Of a DNA stretch of 64,000 nt, positions 17,016 through 24,368 are shown piece by piece. Both the position numbers and the translations under genes were made by a program. Every line of letters begins with the position of its first letter. Position 1 is the stretch's first letter. This DNA comes from Tistrella mobilis (GTDB lineage Bacteria; Pseudomonadota; Alphaproteobacteria; Tistrellales; Tistrellaceae). The notes under the pieces were generated by a model. It was not told the DNA's origin, ran no database searches, and worked only from the letters and a program-made list of their open reading frames with translations. The stretch covers positions 1 to 64,000 of the forward strand of contig NZ_JBBIAB010000002.1 of assembly GCF_039634785.1 (NCBI RefSeq). The letters are read 5' to 3'.

Positions 17016-17813
17016 ATGTCCGAAGCCGTGCTCTACGACGAAGTCGACGGCGTCGTCACCCTTACCCTCAACGAGCCCGAGACCCGCAACGCCATTTCGC
17101 CGGCGATCGTCGATGCGCTGGTCGGCCATGTCGAGCGGATCAACACCGACATGTCGGTGCGCTGCGTGATCGTGACCGGCGCCGGCGACGGTTTCTCCTC
17201 GGGCGGCAACGTCAAGCAGATGCGCGACCGCGAGGGCATGTTCGGCAACGAGCCGGTGCAGATCCGCCGCGGCTACTGGTACGGCATCCAGCGCATCCCG
17301 ATGGCGATGTATTCGCTGGAAGTCCCGGCCATCGCGGCGGTCAACGGTGCGGCGGTCGGCGCCGGCTGCGATCTCAGCCTGATGTGCGACATCCGCCTTG
17401 CCAACACGAAGGCGGTCTTCGCCGAAAGCTTCATGCGTGTGGGCCTGGTTTCGGGCGATGGCGGGGCCTGGTTCCTGCCGCGCGTCGTGGGCTATTCCCG
17501 CGCCGCCGAGATGACCTTCACCGGCGATTTCGTGAAGGCGGAAGAGGCCGAGCGCATCGGCCTGGTCTCCCGCATCGTCCCCGACGACCAGCTGATGGAC
17601 GAGGCCCGCAAACTCGCCCGCCGCATCGCCGCCAACCCGCCGCACAGCCTGCGCCTGAACAAGCGCCTGCTCCGCGACAGCCAGGGCGTGCCGCTGCCCA
17701 CCGCCCTCGAAATGGCCTCCTGCATGCAGGCCCTGGTCCAGAGCACCGAAGACCAGCACGAAGCGGTCAGCGCCTTCCTCGACAAGCGCGCGCCGGAATT
17801 CAAGGGGCGGTGA
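17016..17813 (+). CDS. enoyl-CoA hydratase/isomerase family protein
   Basis: A 265-aa crotonase-fold enzyme. The oxyanion-hole regions are FSSGGNVKQM (about 67-76) and AAVNGAAVGAGCDLSLMCD (about 109-127). The catalytic-helix region reads AVFAESFMRVGLVSGDGGAW, giving a Glu at the first catalytic position and an Asp at the second rather than the Glu/Glu pair of classical hydratases, so isomerase or hydrolase chemistry is possible. GGAAGG lies upstream of the ATG. It likely acts on the CoA ester desaturated by the divergent acyl-CoA dehydrogenases. Confidence 0.9.
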   Translation: MSEAVLYDEVDGVVTLTLNEPETRNAISPAIVDALVGHVERINTDMSVRCVIVTGAGDGFSSGGNVKQMRDREGMFGNEPVQIRRGYWYGIQRIPMAMYSLEVPAIAAVNGAAVGAGCDLSLMCDIRLANTKAVFAESFMRVGLVSGDGGAWFLPRVVGYSRAAEMTFTGDFVKAEEAERIGLVSRIVPDDQLMDEARKLARRIAANPPHSLRLNKRLLRDSQGVPLPTALEMASCMQALVQSTEDQHEAVSAFLDKRAPEFKGR

Positions 17814-17999
17814 GGGGCCAAGGTCGGTGAGGTTCAAGGGGCGGTGAGCGTCGGGCCGGATCTGCGGCATCCCTGGTGTCGCCCACCCCCCTGCACCATA
17901 TAGTTTCTGCTCACCCCATATGGTCGTTGCCGACCGGGGGATGGTGCGACACGCCGGAGATTGGCATAATCCGCTGACCCCGGAATGGGAGGCTGGCCC

Positions 18000-18284
18000 A
18001 TGAAGATGAACGTATCCCTTACCGATGATCTGGCGCATTTTGTCGAAACGAAAGTCGCTGACGGGCGCTACAAGTCGTCCAGCGACGTGATCCGTGATGC
18101 CCTCCGCCTGATGGAGAGGGTTGAGCGCCAGGAGGCGGAAAAACTGGCGGCTCTACGTGCGGCCTGGCAGGAGGGGATCGACAGCGGTGATGCCGGCGAG
18201 ATCGATTTCGATGTCCTGCGGCAGAAGGCTCGCGCCCGGTTCCTGGCTGCCCGCAGAGCCGATCAGGGAGATGCCGGCGCGTGA
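18000..18284 (+). CDS. parD: ParD-like ribbon-helix-helix antitoxin
   Basis: A 94-aa antitoxin. The N-terminal MKMNVSLTDDLAHFVE strand and the KSSSDVIRDALRLMER helices form a CopG/ParD RHH DNA-binding domain. The rest is a charged helix that would wrap the toxin. The ATG at 18000 has GGGAGG 7 nt upstream. The stop overlaps the toxin GTG (GTGA), giving a standard antitoxin-first operon that probably represses itself. Confidence 0.88.
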   Translation: MKMNVSLTDDLAHFVETKVADGRYKSSSDVIRDALRLMERVERQEAEKLAALRAAWQEGIDSGDAGEIDFDVLRQKARARFLAARRADQGDAGA

Positions 18285-18610
18285 GCGGGCGCGTCCGCTT
18301 TACCAGCCGGGCCGAAACTGACCTCCTCGATATCTGGTCGCATCTGGCCGGCCAGGCTGGCGTGGAGGTGGCTGACCGTATCTCTCAACGTATTGAGACG
18401 GCGTGCAGGCGTCTCGGAACCTGGCCGGAACTCGGCCCCGCCCGAAAAGAGATCGCGGAAGATGCACGTGGCCTGGTGATCGAGCGCTGGGTCGCTTTTT
18501 ACCGGATCGATGGTGCCGATGTGCAGATCGTGCGCCTGCTCGACGGCGCGCGCGACCTCACGACGCTCGATTGGCCATCAAGTGGACGGCACCCCGAGCG
18601 TGGCCCATAA
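18281..18610 (+). CDS. parE: ParE/RelE-superfamily toxin
   Basis: A 109-aa RelE/ParE-fold protein. VRFTSRAETDLLDIWSHLAG is the N-terminal strand and helix. RRLGTWPELGPARKEI is the central loop typical of ParE, and LVIERWVAFYRIDGADVQIVRLLDGARDL is the core sheet. ParE toxins poison gyrase; the close relation to ParD upstream supports that over mRNA cleavage. It starts at a GTG overlapping the antitoxin stop. Confidence 0.87.
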   Translation: MSGRVRFTSRAETDLLDIWSHLAGQAGVEVADRISQRIETACRRLGTWPELGPARKEIAEDARGLVIERWVAFYRIDGADVQIVRLLDGARDLTTLDWPSSGRHPERGP

Positions 18611-18719
18611 GCAGCCATTGCCCACCATCTCATCCTCCCCACTGTAGCACCACCGTCACTGGCAACTTCCCCGCCGCTCTGCGACACTCGGCGGCGGCCG
18701 GCCCGGTGGGGGCGGTGTC

Positions 18720-19688
18720 GTGCGCCCGGAGATGTGCCGCAGGATGAGATCCACCCATGACCTCGCCGTTCTGGACCAGGGCCAGGGCGGCGGTGCCCTG
18801 CCGCATGCGCCGCGGCTGCTGGTGATCGCCAATCCGCTGGCCGGCACCGGGGCAGGGCGGCGGCTGTTGCAGCGGACGCTGGATGTGCTGCGCGCCGAGG
18901 GCTGCCGCCTGCTGATCGCCGAGGCCCGCACGCCCGAAGAGATCGCCGCGCTGGCCGGCGGCACCGGGCCCGAAGATGCCGATGCGGTGGTTGCGGCCGG
19001 CGGTGACGGCACCATCAACGCCGCCGCCAATGGTTTGATGCAGCGGGATTTCCCGCTGCCGCTGGGCGTGCTGGCGGTGGGCACGGCCAATGTCATGGCG
19101 CTGGAAATGGGGCTGAAGCGCGCGCCCCGGGCGCTGGCCGCCCCCTTCCTCAATGGCCGGCTGCGGCCGGTGACGCCGATCGAAACCCCGTCAGGCCATG
19201 CCCTGCTGATGGTCGGCGCCGGTTTCGACGGTGCGGTGGTGGCGGCGCTGGCGGCGCGGCCGGCGCTCAAATGGCGCTGGGGCAAGCTCGCCTATCTGCC
19301 GCCGGTGCTGGACCGGATCCGCCATTATGACTGGCCCGAGATTTCGGTGCGCATCGACGGCGCGCCCCATCGCGCCCATGGCGTGGTCGCGGTGAACGGC
19401 CGGCTCTATGGCGGCGCCTTCCGCGCGGTGCCGGAGGGCGACATCACCCGGCCCGGCATGCATGTGGTGCTGCTGGGCGGGCAGGGGGTGGCGGCCCTGT
19501 TGCGCCAGGGGGCGGCGCTGGCGGCGGGGCGGCTGGACCGTCTTGCCGATGTGCGCATCCTGCCCGCCCGCGAACTGGTGGTCGAGGGGCCGGCCGGCCT
19601 CGCCATCCAGGCCGATGGCGACCCGCTGCCGCCGGCCCCGGCGCTGCTGCGCGTGGCCGATCGCAGCCTCAACCTGATCTGGCCGTAA
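18720..19688 (+). CDS. diacylglycerol/lipid kinase family protein (YegS-like)
   Basis: A protein of about 322 aa with the DAGK catalytic domain. LLVIANPLAGTGAGRRLL is the N-terminal nucleotide loop, AVVAAGGDGTINAAANGLM holds the GGDGT signature, and PLGVLAVGTANVMALEMG follows. The C-terminal beta-sandwich ends with LAIQADGDPLPPAP. It phosphorylates a lipid such as diacylglycerol using ATP at the membrane surface. The start is uncertain: GTG 18720, ATG 18732 or ATG 18744 are all in frame and none has a strong ribosome site. It stands alone. Confidence 0.88.
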   Translation: MRPEMCRRMRSTHDLAVLDQGQGGGALPHAPRLLVIANPLAGTGAGRRLLQRTLDVLRAEGCRLLIAEARTPEEIAALAGGTGPEDADAVVAAGGDGTINAAANGLMQRDFPLPLGVLAVGTANVMALEMGLKRAPRALAAPFLNGRLRPVTPIETPSGHALLMVGAGFDGAVVAALAARPALKWRWGKLAYLPPVLDRIRHYDWPEISVRIDGAPHRAHGVVAVNGRLYGGAFRAVPEGDITRPGMHVVLLGGQGVAALLRQGAALAAGRLDRLADVRILPARELVVEGPAGLAIQADGDPLPPAPALLRVADRSLNLIWP

Positions 19689-19827
19689 CCGACGGTCCAC
19701 CCGGTCCGCCCCAGGTTGATCGCTTCTGCCGTTGCCCTCTGCAAAAGATGCGAGTAAGTTGCAATTGCACAGGCTGCGACGAAACAGCGCGGCCGGCGTC
19801 CGGAACCGACGATGAGCGAGCGGCCGC

Positions 19828-20364
19828 ATGGTAACCCCGCCGACCACCAATGCCGATCGGAAGCTCGAGGTCTACCTGGCCCATCGTGCGGCCCTGGTGG
19901 ACTATGCCGCCCCCCTGCTCGGCAACCGCGCCTGGGCGGAAGATGCCGTTCAGGAAGCCTGGCTGCGCTTCGTGGGCGCGGGAGAGGGTGAGGGCAGGGG
20001 CCGCAACCCGATCCTGCATCCCGTCGCCTATCTTTACCGCATCGTGCGCAATATCGCCATGGACTGGGATCGCCACCGCGCGCTGGCCCGCATCACCGAT
20101 GTCGACGACGACGCGCTTCAGGCCCTGCCGGCCGCCACCCCCACGCCCGAGCAGGAAGCGATCGACCGCGACGAGCTGCGCGTGGTGGCCGAGGCGCTGG
20201 ACGAGCTGCCCGAACGCACCCGCATCGCCTTTGAAATGCACCGCATGGCCGGCCAGTCCCTGCAGGAGGTTGCAGATCATCTGGGCGTTTCGGTCACCCT
20301 GGTGCATCAGATGGTCAGGAAGGCGCTGGTTCATTGTGCACAACGCCTCGATGCGTGCGATTGA
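19828..20364 (+). CDS. ECF RNA polymerase sigma factor (FecI-like)
   Basis: A 178-aa two-domain sigma factor. Region 2 (about 12-75) has RAWAEDAVQEAWLRFVG and AYLYRIVRNIAMDWDRHRAL. Region 4 (about 115-170) has LDELPERTRIAFEMHRMAGQSLQEVADHLGVSVTLV as the -35 reading helix-turn-helix. FecI-type sigma factors are activated through a FecR protein, which is encoded 115 bp downstream. Upstream (19760-19769) lies the palindrome TGCAATTGCA in a possible iron-responsive promoter, but this is weak evidence. Confidence 0.88.
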   Translation: MVTPPTTNADRKLEVYLAHRAALVDYAAPLLGNRAWAEDAVQEAWLRFVGAGEGEGRGRNPILHPVAYLYRIVRNIAMDWDRHRALARITDVDDDALQALPAATPTPEQEAIDRDELRVVAEALDELPERTRIAFEMHRMAGQSLQEVADHLGVSVTLVHQMVRKALVHCAQRLDACD

Positions 20365-20479
20365 ACTTGCGTCCGCGCATTATATGGCTGAAAAAACCCG
20401 CGGCCGGCCCGTCTGAACGGAGGGAGGGGAGATCACCCGGTCGCCCCAGCAGGCTGAACGCTCCGGACGCCGCAGGACC

Positions 20480-21484
20480 ATGACGGGCCACGCCGAGGAA
20501 GATCAAGACGCACCGGTCGATCCGATCCTGGAGACGGCCGTCGACTGGCTGTTGAAGACCAGGGCGTGCCCGCATGACGAGCGGCTGCATTCGGCTGCCA
20601 TCGTCTGGCGTGCGGCACATCCCGCCCATGAACAGGCCTGGCGCCGGGCCGAGCGGGTCTGGAAGCTGACCGGCGCGCTGCCCGGCCGCCCGGCCGCCAC
20701 GGCGGATACGTCCCCCCGCGTGGTGCCGCTGCGCCGTCGCCGCGGCCTGGGGCGGATGGTCGCGGTCACCGCCGCCGTGGCGCTTGCGGCCTCGGTCGTC
20801 GTCGCCCTGCTGCCGACCATAGAGCTGCATCTCCGGGCCGATTACGTCACCGCCCGCGGCGAGCAGCGCCGGATCACGCTGGAAGACGGCACCCTGGTGA
20901 TCCTCGCGGCCGACAGCGCCATCCGCGTCGCCTATGGCCCGTCCGAGCGCCGGGTGGAGCTGATCGGCGGCGATGCCTTTTTCACCGTCGCCGAAGACCA
21001 TCGCCGGCCCTTCGCGGTGACGGGCGAGGATCTGCGCGTGGTCGATATCGGCACCGCCTTCGCGGTGGGCATCGATCCCGAGGCGCTGGATATCGGCGTT
21101 GAAAGCGGCGCGGTCCATGTCGCCTATGGCGGCCCCGTGCCCGAAGGCGCCCCCCACGACACCCGCCTCGACCCGGGCGGCCGCCTGCGGATCGACCGCG
21201 CCACCGGCCGGTTCAACCAGGATCAGGTTCAACCCGGCCAGATCGCCCTCTGGCGCGACGGCCTTCTGGTGGTCGAAAACCAGAGCCTCGCCCATGTGGT
21301 CGCCGAAATCCGCCGCCGCTATCCCGGCCTGATCATCGTGCGCGACGACGCGCTGATGACCCGCCGCGTCACCGGCGTCTACGACCTGCGCAACCCGGAA
21401 GCCGCCCTGCGCACCGCCCTTCTCCCCCATGGCGGGCGGGTCTCGACGCTGACCCCTTATGTGCTGATCGTGGGTGGGGCGTAG
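20480..21484 (+). CDS. FecR family anti-sigma factor/transmembrane sensor
   Basis: A 334-aa single-pass inner-membrane protein. The N-terminal cytoplasmic anti-sigma part contains AIVWRAAHPAHEQAWRRAE (DUF4880-like). One membrane helix (about 91-114, VTAAVALAASVVVALL) follows. The periplasmic FecR domain has TARGEQRRITLEDGTLVILAADS and VELIGGDAFFTVAEDHRRPF. The C-terminal STN-like end is the part that talks to a TonB receptor. Normally sigma, FecR and a TonB-dependent receptor gene form a trio; here no receptor gene follows. Confidence 0.88.
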   Translation: MTGHAEEDQDAPVDPILETAVDWLLKTRACPHDERLHSAAIVWRAAHPAHEQAWRRAERVWKLTGALPGRPAATADTSPRVVPLRRRRGLGRMVAVTAAVALAASVVVALLPTIELHLRADYVTARGEQRRITLEDGTLVILAADSAIRVAYGPSERRVELIGGDAFFTVAEDHRRPFAVTGEDLRVVDIGTAFAVGIDPEALDIGVESGAVHVAYGGPVPEGAPHDTRLDPGGRLRIDRATGRFNQDQVQPGQIALWRDGLLVVENQSLAHVVAEIRRRYPGLIIVRDDALMTRRVTGVYDLRNPEAALRTALLPHGGRVSTLTPYVLIVGGA

Positions 21485-21489
21485 GCGCG

Positions 21490-21779
21490 ATGCCCCGCCG
21501 GCCGTGCGTCTACATCCTGGCCAGCGGCTACCGGGGGACCTCTATATCGGCGTGACCACCGATCTTGCCCGACGGATGAGCGAGCATCGCGACGCCGGGC
21601 GCGAGAGCTTCGTCGGCCGGTACGATGCCCGGCGGCTGGTCTATGCCGAACATCACGACCGGATCGACGACGCCATCCGGCGCGAGAAACACCTGAAGCG
21701 CTGGCGACGGGCGTGGAAAATCCGCCTGATCGAGGAGGCCAACCCCGACTGGCGTGATCTGTTCGATCAGATCATCTGA
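21490..21779 (+). pseudogene. GIY-YIG nuclease-like gene with a 1-nt frameshift
   Basis: The opening MPRRPCVYILASGYRGT (frame of ATG 21490) and the continuation LYIGVTTDLARRMSEHRD (frame of 21474) together make a normal UPF0213/YhbQ-like GIY-YIG domain of about 97 aa. The join is at about 21540, where GGGGGACCTCTAT has one C fewer than the reading frame needs. The rest, with FVGRYDARRLVYAEHHDRIDDAIRREK, is intact. It is either a decayed gene or a sequencing error in a homopolymer-like site. Confidence 0.8.
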
Positions 21780-21895
21780 ACCGGCCACCCCCGCCCGCCG
21801 CACCACCCACACGCCAAAGCATGCGGCACCCCTGTCCGACCCTCCCTCGGCCGACCTCTGCACACCCCCTGTACCGTCATCCCCGCCTCTACATT

Positions 21896-21909
21896 GTCAT
21901 CCCCGCGAA
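21896..21909. repeat. left half of a REP-like repeat interrupted by the IS110 element
   Basis: GTCATCCCCGCGAA is the first half of the REP-like unit seen whole at 23173-23200 and 58385-58412 (there in the other orientation). The matching second half, GGCGGGGATCCAGG, is at 23059-23072. Confidence 0.7.
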
Positions 21910-21925
21910 AGGCAACTGTCAGCCC

Positions 21926-22870
21926 TCACGCCGGACGGATGGGCGGGGCCCATGGAATCTCTTTTGCAATCATGATGTTAATCGTGATCGCGATCTTGCG
22001 CATAAGGGCGGTGAGCGCCACCTTGCCAGGCTTTCCGTTGCGGACGAGGCCGTCGTAAAAGGCCTTCCAGGTGGGGTTGTAGCGCAGGGCGCAAAGTGCA
22101 GCCATGTAGAGAGCCGAGCGTGCATGTCGTCTTCCAGCCTTGATATGGCGTCGATTGTCCGTTCGCCCGGAGCGGTCAAGATAAGGCGCAACACCGATCA
22201 ATGCCGTGATCTTGCGGCTGGAGATGGCGCCCCATTCGGGCACGCAGGCGAGCAGCGTGGTGGTCAGTGTTGTTCCGATGCCCGGGATGGACGAGATGAG
22301 GTCATGGCGGCGGGCAAGCCGGGCGTCAGCGCGCACCACCTGCCGGATGCGGGCGTCGATCTCCCGCAGATCGGCCTCGGCCTGTTTCAGACGGCGCTGA
22401 TGCAGGTCGCGCACCGCCCCGGAGACCCGGTCGCGCTGGGCCTTGAGCCTGGTCAAGCACCGCACGATGTCGCGGCGGTAGCTTTCGAGTTCGGCAAGCC
22501 GCCGGTCTTCCGGACGCGGCGGCACGATCTCCGCCGACACGGTGCCGGCAAAGCGCGCGATGAGTGCCGCGTCGATCGGATCATCCTTGGCCAGCGTGCC
22601 GCAGGCCTGACCGAAACGGCGCACCTGCAGGGCATTGCACCGGCGCATCGGCAGGCCGGCCGCCAGCAACGCGTCGCAAAGCGGCTGTTCATAGCCGCCC
22701 GTCGCCTCGAAGGCGATCTGTGCCGGCGCGAGACGGCGCAGATCCGCGATCAACGCGCGGCGCCCTTCAACAGTGTTCGGTCGGCTGCAACGCCTGTCAC
22801 CTGGAACGATGTGGACATCCAGCCGGTCTTTCGACACGTCGATGCCGACAATCGGACGATCCTGTGGCAT
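21926..22870 (-). CDS. IS110-family DEDD transposase
   Basis: A 314-aa recombinase. The N-terminal RuvC-like DEDD domain has IVGIDVSKDRLDV (first Asp at about 10), IAFEATGGYE (Glu near 54) and AKDDPIDAALIARFAG (Asp pair near 95-98). A coiled linker precedes the C-terminal Transposase_20 domain with ISSIPGIGTTLTTTLLA and the catalytic Ser region HIKAGRRHARSALYMAAL. The protein seems full length and intact. The ATG at 22870 has GGGAGA 4 nt upstream. IS110 enzymes use a bridge RNA from the element's own non-coding end to choose target and donor DNA. Confidence 0.93.
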   Translation of the reverse strand: MPQDRPIVGIDVSKDRLDVHIVPGDRRCSRPNTVEGRRALIADLRRLAPAQIAFEATGGYEQPLCDALLAAGLPMRRCNALQVRRFGQACGTLAKDDPIDAALIARFAGTVSAEIVPPRPEDRRLAELESYRRDIVRCLTRLKAQRDRVSGAVRDLHQRRLKQAEADLREIDARIRQVVRADARLARRHDLISSIPGIGTTLTTTLLACVPEWGAISSRKITALIGVAPYLDRSGRTDNRRHIKAGRRHARSALYMAALCALRYNPTWKAFYDGLVRNGKPGKVALTALMRKIAITINIMIAKEIPWAPPIRPA

Positions 22871-23058
22871 GATTTCTCCCTTTCCCAAGCTTGTTGGCGG
22901 GCTCTTGGCCCATGCAACTGTGCGGGCTTGTGGAAGGGCGATCGGGGCCATCCTTTCGCGCGTGTTCTGCACTGCGGGGATCTCGGCCTCCCGATCGACG
23001 GGCCCGGGGGGTGGCCACCCCCCGGGCCCGCTTTCATTATGCACGGCTTCGTCCAACA
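22871..23058 (-). ncRNA. candidate bridge RNA region of the IS110 element
   Basis: This 188-bp stretch between the element end and the transposase start holds no ORF. It corresponds to the bridge-RNA-coding end in IS110-group elements. On the plus strand CCTTTCGCG (22952-22960) and GCGGGGATC (22974-22982) are near-identical to the two adjoining halves of the REP target CCTTCGCGGGGATGAC, separated here by 13 nt. This is the layout expected for left and right target guides in an internal loop. A 32-bp perfect palindrome lies at 22999-23030. Confidence 0.5.
22999..23030. repeat. perfect 32-bp GC palindrome in the IS110 non-coding end
   Basis: Arms CGGGCCCGGGGGG (22999-23011) and CCCCCCGGGCCCG (23018-23030) flank TGGCCA, itself palindromic, so all 32 bases are self-complementary. 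It would form a very stable RNA hairpin or cruciform. Confidence 0.9.
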
Positions 23059-23172
23059 GGCGGGGATCCAGGTTGGCGTCCACGGGAATGGACGGGCGGC
23101 CGGAGGTGTGGACGGTCATGTCGGCCATCGACGGCGGACCCGGGTGTGCGGCGTTCTTTGTGGGGGGACGGA

Positions 23173-23200
23173 CCTGGATCCCCGCCTTCGCGGGGATGAC
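23173..23200. repeat. REP-like palindromic repeat, complete copy
   Basis: A 28-bp unit that begins CCTGGATCCCCGCC and ends TTCGCGGGGATGAC, with an 8-bp stem ATCCCCGC/GCGGGGAT around CTTC. The same unit occurs at 58385-58412, and an interrupted copy flanks the IS110 element. Units of this type are scattered between genes in many proteobacteria. Confidence 0.8.
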
Positions 23201-23292
23201 GGCATTTTCTTTCAGAGACAATGGGTTGGGCCTGATTGTGCATCAGACGACGGGGCGAGAGAAGCGAAGGCACTCCCATTGCCGGGGGTGCA

Positions 23293-24034
23293 GCTTCAAT
23301 CCACGCACCCGCAAGGGTGCGACAGGCGCAACGGCAACATCTCCGACTGGAGTACTTGTTTCAATCCACGCACCCGCAAGGGTGCGACCAAGATCGGGGG
23401 CTTTTTGTTTGACGTCGGTGCGGTTTCAATCCACGCACCCGCAAGGGTGCGACTTGATCTTTTCTTTGAGTGCTCCGCGGCGCGCGCGTTTCAATCCACG
23501 CACCCGCAAGGGTGCGACGGTTCCGCGATTACTGAGACGTATACGCGCGGAGTTTCAATCCACGCACCCGCAAGGGTGCGACCCGCACGGCCCTACCGGG
23601 CACCCCTCGATACCCCTGTTTCAATCCACGCACCCGCAAGGGTGCGACGGGCCGTGCGCACGTTTGCGTTGTAGATGATCCGTTTCAATCCACGCACCCG
23701 CAAGGGTGCGACTCGGGCTCAAGGGCACCATGAATGCCCTCTTCTTGTTTCAATCCACGCACCCGCAAGGGTGCGACGGTCATCGTCGACGCGGTTCGCG
23801 GCATGTACAAGTTTCAATCCACGCACCCGCAAGGGTGCGACACGGTCACCCTCCGCAGCCTGCACCCGGCCGCGGTTTCAATCCACGCACCCGCAAGGGT
23901 GCGACGCCCGCGGACGACATGCAGAGCCAGCAGCGGACGTTTCAATCCACGCACCCGCAAGGGTGCGACCCGGCGGCGCCGGTCCAATGGATCAATTCAT
24001 GCAGTTTCAATCCACGCACCCGCAAGGGTGCGAC
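23293..24034 (-). CRISPR. type I-C-like CRISPR array, 12 repeats and 11 spacers
   Basis: Twelve 31-bp repeats start at 23293, 23358, 23423, 23488, 23552, 23618, 23682, 23747, 23811, 23875, 23939 and 24004. Spacers are 33-35 bp and all differ. On the plus strand the repeat opens GTTTCAATCCACGCACCCG and closes CAAGGGTGCGAC, with a GCACCC/GGGTGC stem. Type I-C repeats end in ...GGATTGAAAC in the transcribed sense, so this array is read on the minus strand with its leader at 24035 onward. The only altered repeat (GCTTC for GTTTC) is at 23293, the expected trailer end. No cas gene is found in the window. Confidence 0.97.
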
Positions 24035-24167
24035 CTACCCCCTCTTAATATCCTGAATCCGGCTCCGGAAAAAGCCGATCCGCGCGAACCTCATCCAGAG
24101 ATCATGCCCAGGAATGCACATGCATACTTTGTTGAATTTAATCACCTGAAATGCCGAGAAAATTTTT
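24035..24167 (-). promoter_or_regulatory. CRISPR leader
   Basis: Non-coding and markedly AT-richer than the surroundings (for example TTTGTTGAATTTAATCACC), directly upstream of the first repeat in the inferred transcription direction. It should hold the promoter and the integration signals. The remaining bases to the LysR stop at 24369 hold a hairpin (24168-24212) and otherwise nothing recognisable. Confidence 0.65.
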
Positions 24168-24212
24168 CCCGCGAACCTCCCGGGGTTTTTACGGGAGCTT
24201 GGGGTTCGCGGG
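24168..24212 (-). terminator. long hairpin between the LysR gene and the CRISPR leader
   Basis: Outer arms CCCGCGAACC (24168-24177) and GGTTCGCGGG (24203-24212) and an inner CTCCCG/CGGGAG pair form a two-part stem. On the minus strand it is followed by AAAAATTTTC. It probably ends the LysR transcript so that it does not run into the array. Confidence 0.55.
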
Positions 24213-24368
24213 CGAGGTGGTGGGGCAGATCCGGGATCGGCCCGGATGGCCTTTGCGATCGTCCGGCCGGCTGAACGGCGGATCTGCCCGGGCCGGCGCC
24301 GGCCACGTCATGGGGCGCGCGCCCCGCTTCCGGCAGAACACCTGACCGGACGATGGCGGGCGCAAGCG

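Larger units (their letters stand above)
21910..23058 (-). mobile_element. IS110-family insertion sequence inserted in a REP-like repeat
   Basis: An element of about 1.15 kb. Its ends are inferred from the interrupted repeat: joining 21896-21909 with 23059-23072 restores a complete REP-like palindrome unit. As in the IS110 group there are no terminal inverted repeats, one DEDD transposase gene, a long non-coding part upstream of it (about 190 bp) and a very short one downstream (about 16 bp). Both junctions carry AGG, a possible core sequence. Exact ends may be off by a few bases. Confidence 0.75.

Noticed and set aside
19741-19772. Fur box before the ECF sigma gene
   Set aside because: Only a 10-bp palindrome TGCAATTGCA is present; it does not match a Fur or Irr consensus well enough.
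23206-24048. Open frames with repeated FNPRTRKGAT or STHPQGCD peptides
   Set aside because: They are translations of the CRISPR repeats, not proteins.
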